Below, piece after piece: positions 63,343 to 64,000 of a DNA stretch of 64,000 nucleotides. This DNA comes from Azohydromonas sediminis (GTDB lineage Bacteria; Pseudomonadota; Gammaproteobacteria; Burkholderiales; Burkholderiaceae_C). Below the pieces are notes generated by a model. It was not told the DNA's origin. It made no database searches and saw only the letters and a list, made by a program, of their open reading frames with translations. Where the stretch lies: NCBI RefSeq assembly GCF_003574675.1, contig NZ_QOAZ01000016.1, forward strand, positions 1 to 64,000, read 5' to 3'. The translations under genes were made by a program, and so were the position numbers. Position 1 is the first letter of the stretch. Each line of letters opens with the position of its first letter.

Positions 63343-64000
63343 TCACTGGCACGCCTCGCACGTCGGGTCGTCGATCGCGCAGAACTTGACGTCGCTCGCC
63401 GGCTCGGCCGCCGCCATCGCCGGATCGTGACCCGCCTGCGGCACCGCGTTGAGCTGGCGCGTGTTGACGGTGCTCATCTCGACGTGCGTCGCGCTCGTCG
63501 TGCGCAGGTAGTACGTCGTCTTCAGCCCGCGCAGCCATGCGAGCTTGTAGGTCTCGTCGAGCTTCTTGCCCGACGCGCCGGCCATGTAGATGTTCAGGCT
63601 CTGCGCCTGGTCGATCCACTTCTGCCGCCGCGCCGCGGCCTCGACGAGCCACGCGGGCTCGATCTCGAACGCCGTCGCGTAGAGCTGCTTGAGTTCGTTC
63701 GGCACGCGGTCGATCGCGCGCAGCGAACCCTTGTAGTGCTTCAGGTCCATCAGCATCACGTTGTCCCACAGCCCCAGGCGCTTGAGGTCGCGCACCAGGT
63801 ACTCGTTGACGACCGTGAACTCGCCCGACAGGTTCGACTTGACCGCCAGGTTGCCGAAGCTCGGCTCGATCGACGCGTCGACGCCGATGATGTTGGAGAT
63901 CGTCGCCGTCGGCGCGATCGCGACGCAGTTGGAGTTGCGCATGCCGTGCTGCGCGATGCGCGCGCGCAGCGCGTCCCAGTCCATCGTCGCCGACGTGTCG
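63343..64000 (-). CDS. nrdA: Ribonucleoside-diphosphate reductase subunit alpha, class Ia (3' part)
   Basis: Only the last 218 or so residues are inside the window; the 5' end lies beyond 64000. Typical text includes [20 protein letters not shown], with the PTATISNI segment of the active-site region, and [21 protein letters not shown]. At the C-terminus the cysteines of [12 protein letters not shown] pass electrons from thioredoxin or glutaredoxin to the active site. With nrdB it makes deoxyribonucleotides. Confidence 0.95.
   Translation of the reverse strand, partial: DTSATMDWDALRARIAQHGMRNSNCVAIAPTATISNIIGVDASIEPSFGNLAVKSNLSGEFTVVNEYLVRDLKRLGLWDNVMLMDLKHYKGSLRAIDRVPNELKQLYATAFEIEPAWLVEAAARRQKWIDQAQSLNIYMAGASGKKLDETYKLAWLRGLKTTYYLRTTSATHVEMSTVNTRQLNAVPQAGHDPAMAAAEPASDVKFCAIDDPTCEACQ

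Overview
The window is GC-rich, densely packed chromosomal DNA from a betaproteobacterium of the order Burkholderiales, most likely from the Rubrivivax/Leptothrix/Methylibium neighbourhood. This rests on gene order that I know from that group: a pilG-pilH-pilI-pilJ-chpA block beside rubredoxin, thiD and hemL; tlpA followed by accB-accC-prmA and a DUF3426 zinc-ribbon protein; nrdA-nrdB next to a lysine/alanine-rich histone H1-like gene; and pyrR-pyrB-pyrC' behind yqgE and ruvX. No rRNA, tRNA, CRISPR array or insertion sequence was seen.

Layout. 0.1-7.4 kb (minus strand): yqgE, a cluster of strong palindromes, ruvX, pyrR, pyrB, a dihydroorotase homologue without its metal-binding motif (pyrC'), an acyltransferase, an AMP/thymidine phosphorylase-family enzyme and a PRPP-synthetase-like protein, mostly with 4-bp overlaps. 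7.4-9 kb: a photolyase. 9-15.4 kb: a TetR-controlled tripartite RND efflux operon with a perfect 16-bp palindrome as probable operator. 15.5-24.7 kb: a pilus-type (Pil-Chp) chemosensory operon whose PilJ lacks a periplasmic sensor domain. 24.8-27.4 kb: rubredoxin (a 57-residue gene), thiD and hemL around a symmetric divergent promoter.

27.6-41.9 kb is the most unusual part: a metal-homeostasis island whose base composition looks less extreme than its flanks. It carries a Fur-family regulator; a diheme MbnH/MbnP pair with SCO and PCu(A)C copper chaperones and two small unknown membrane proteins in one overlapping operon; a DUF2946 protein; a complete zinc ABC transporter with a histidine-rich outer-membrane porin; DUF1826; a COG0523 GTPase; and, divergently, a second complete zinc ABC transporter ending in a small histidine-rich protein. 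Zinc acquisition and periplasmic copper delivery are therefore encoded side by side and may share one regulator.

41.9-64 kb returns to housekeeping genes: a 6-phosphofructokinase of mixed signature; a decayed DUF6644/DUF6152 gene pair with a 17-G run; mpl; a large zinc metalloprotease; a YqiA-type esterase; an SDR reductase; an RNB exoribonuclease; TonB; aroE; mtgA; tlpA; accB, accC and prmA; a DUF3426 protein with two 12-bp tandem repeat tracts; a PfkB-family kinase; a small coiled-coil protein; the histone H1-like protein; nrdB; and the 3' end of nrdA, cut by the window edge.
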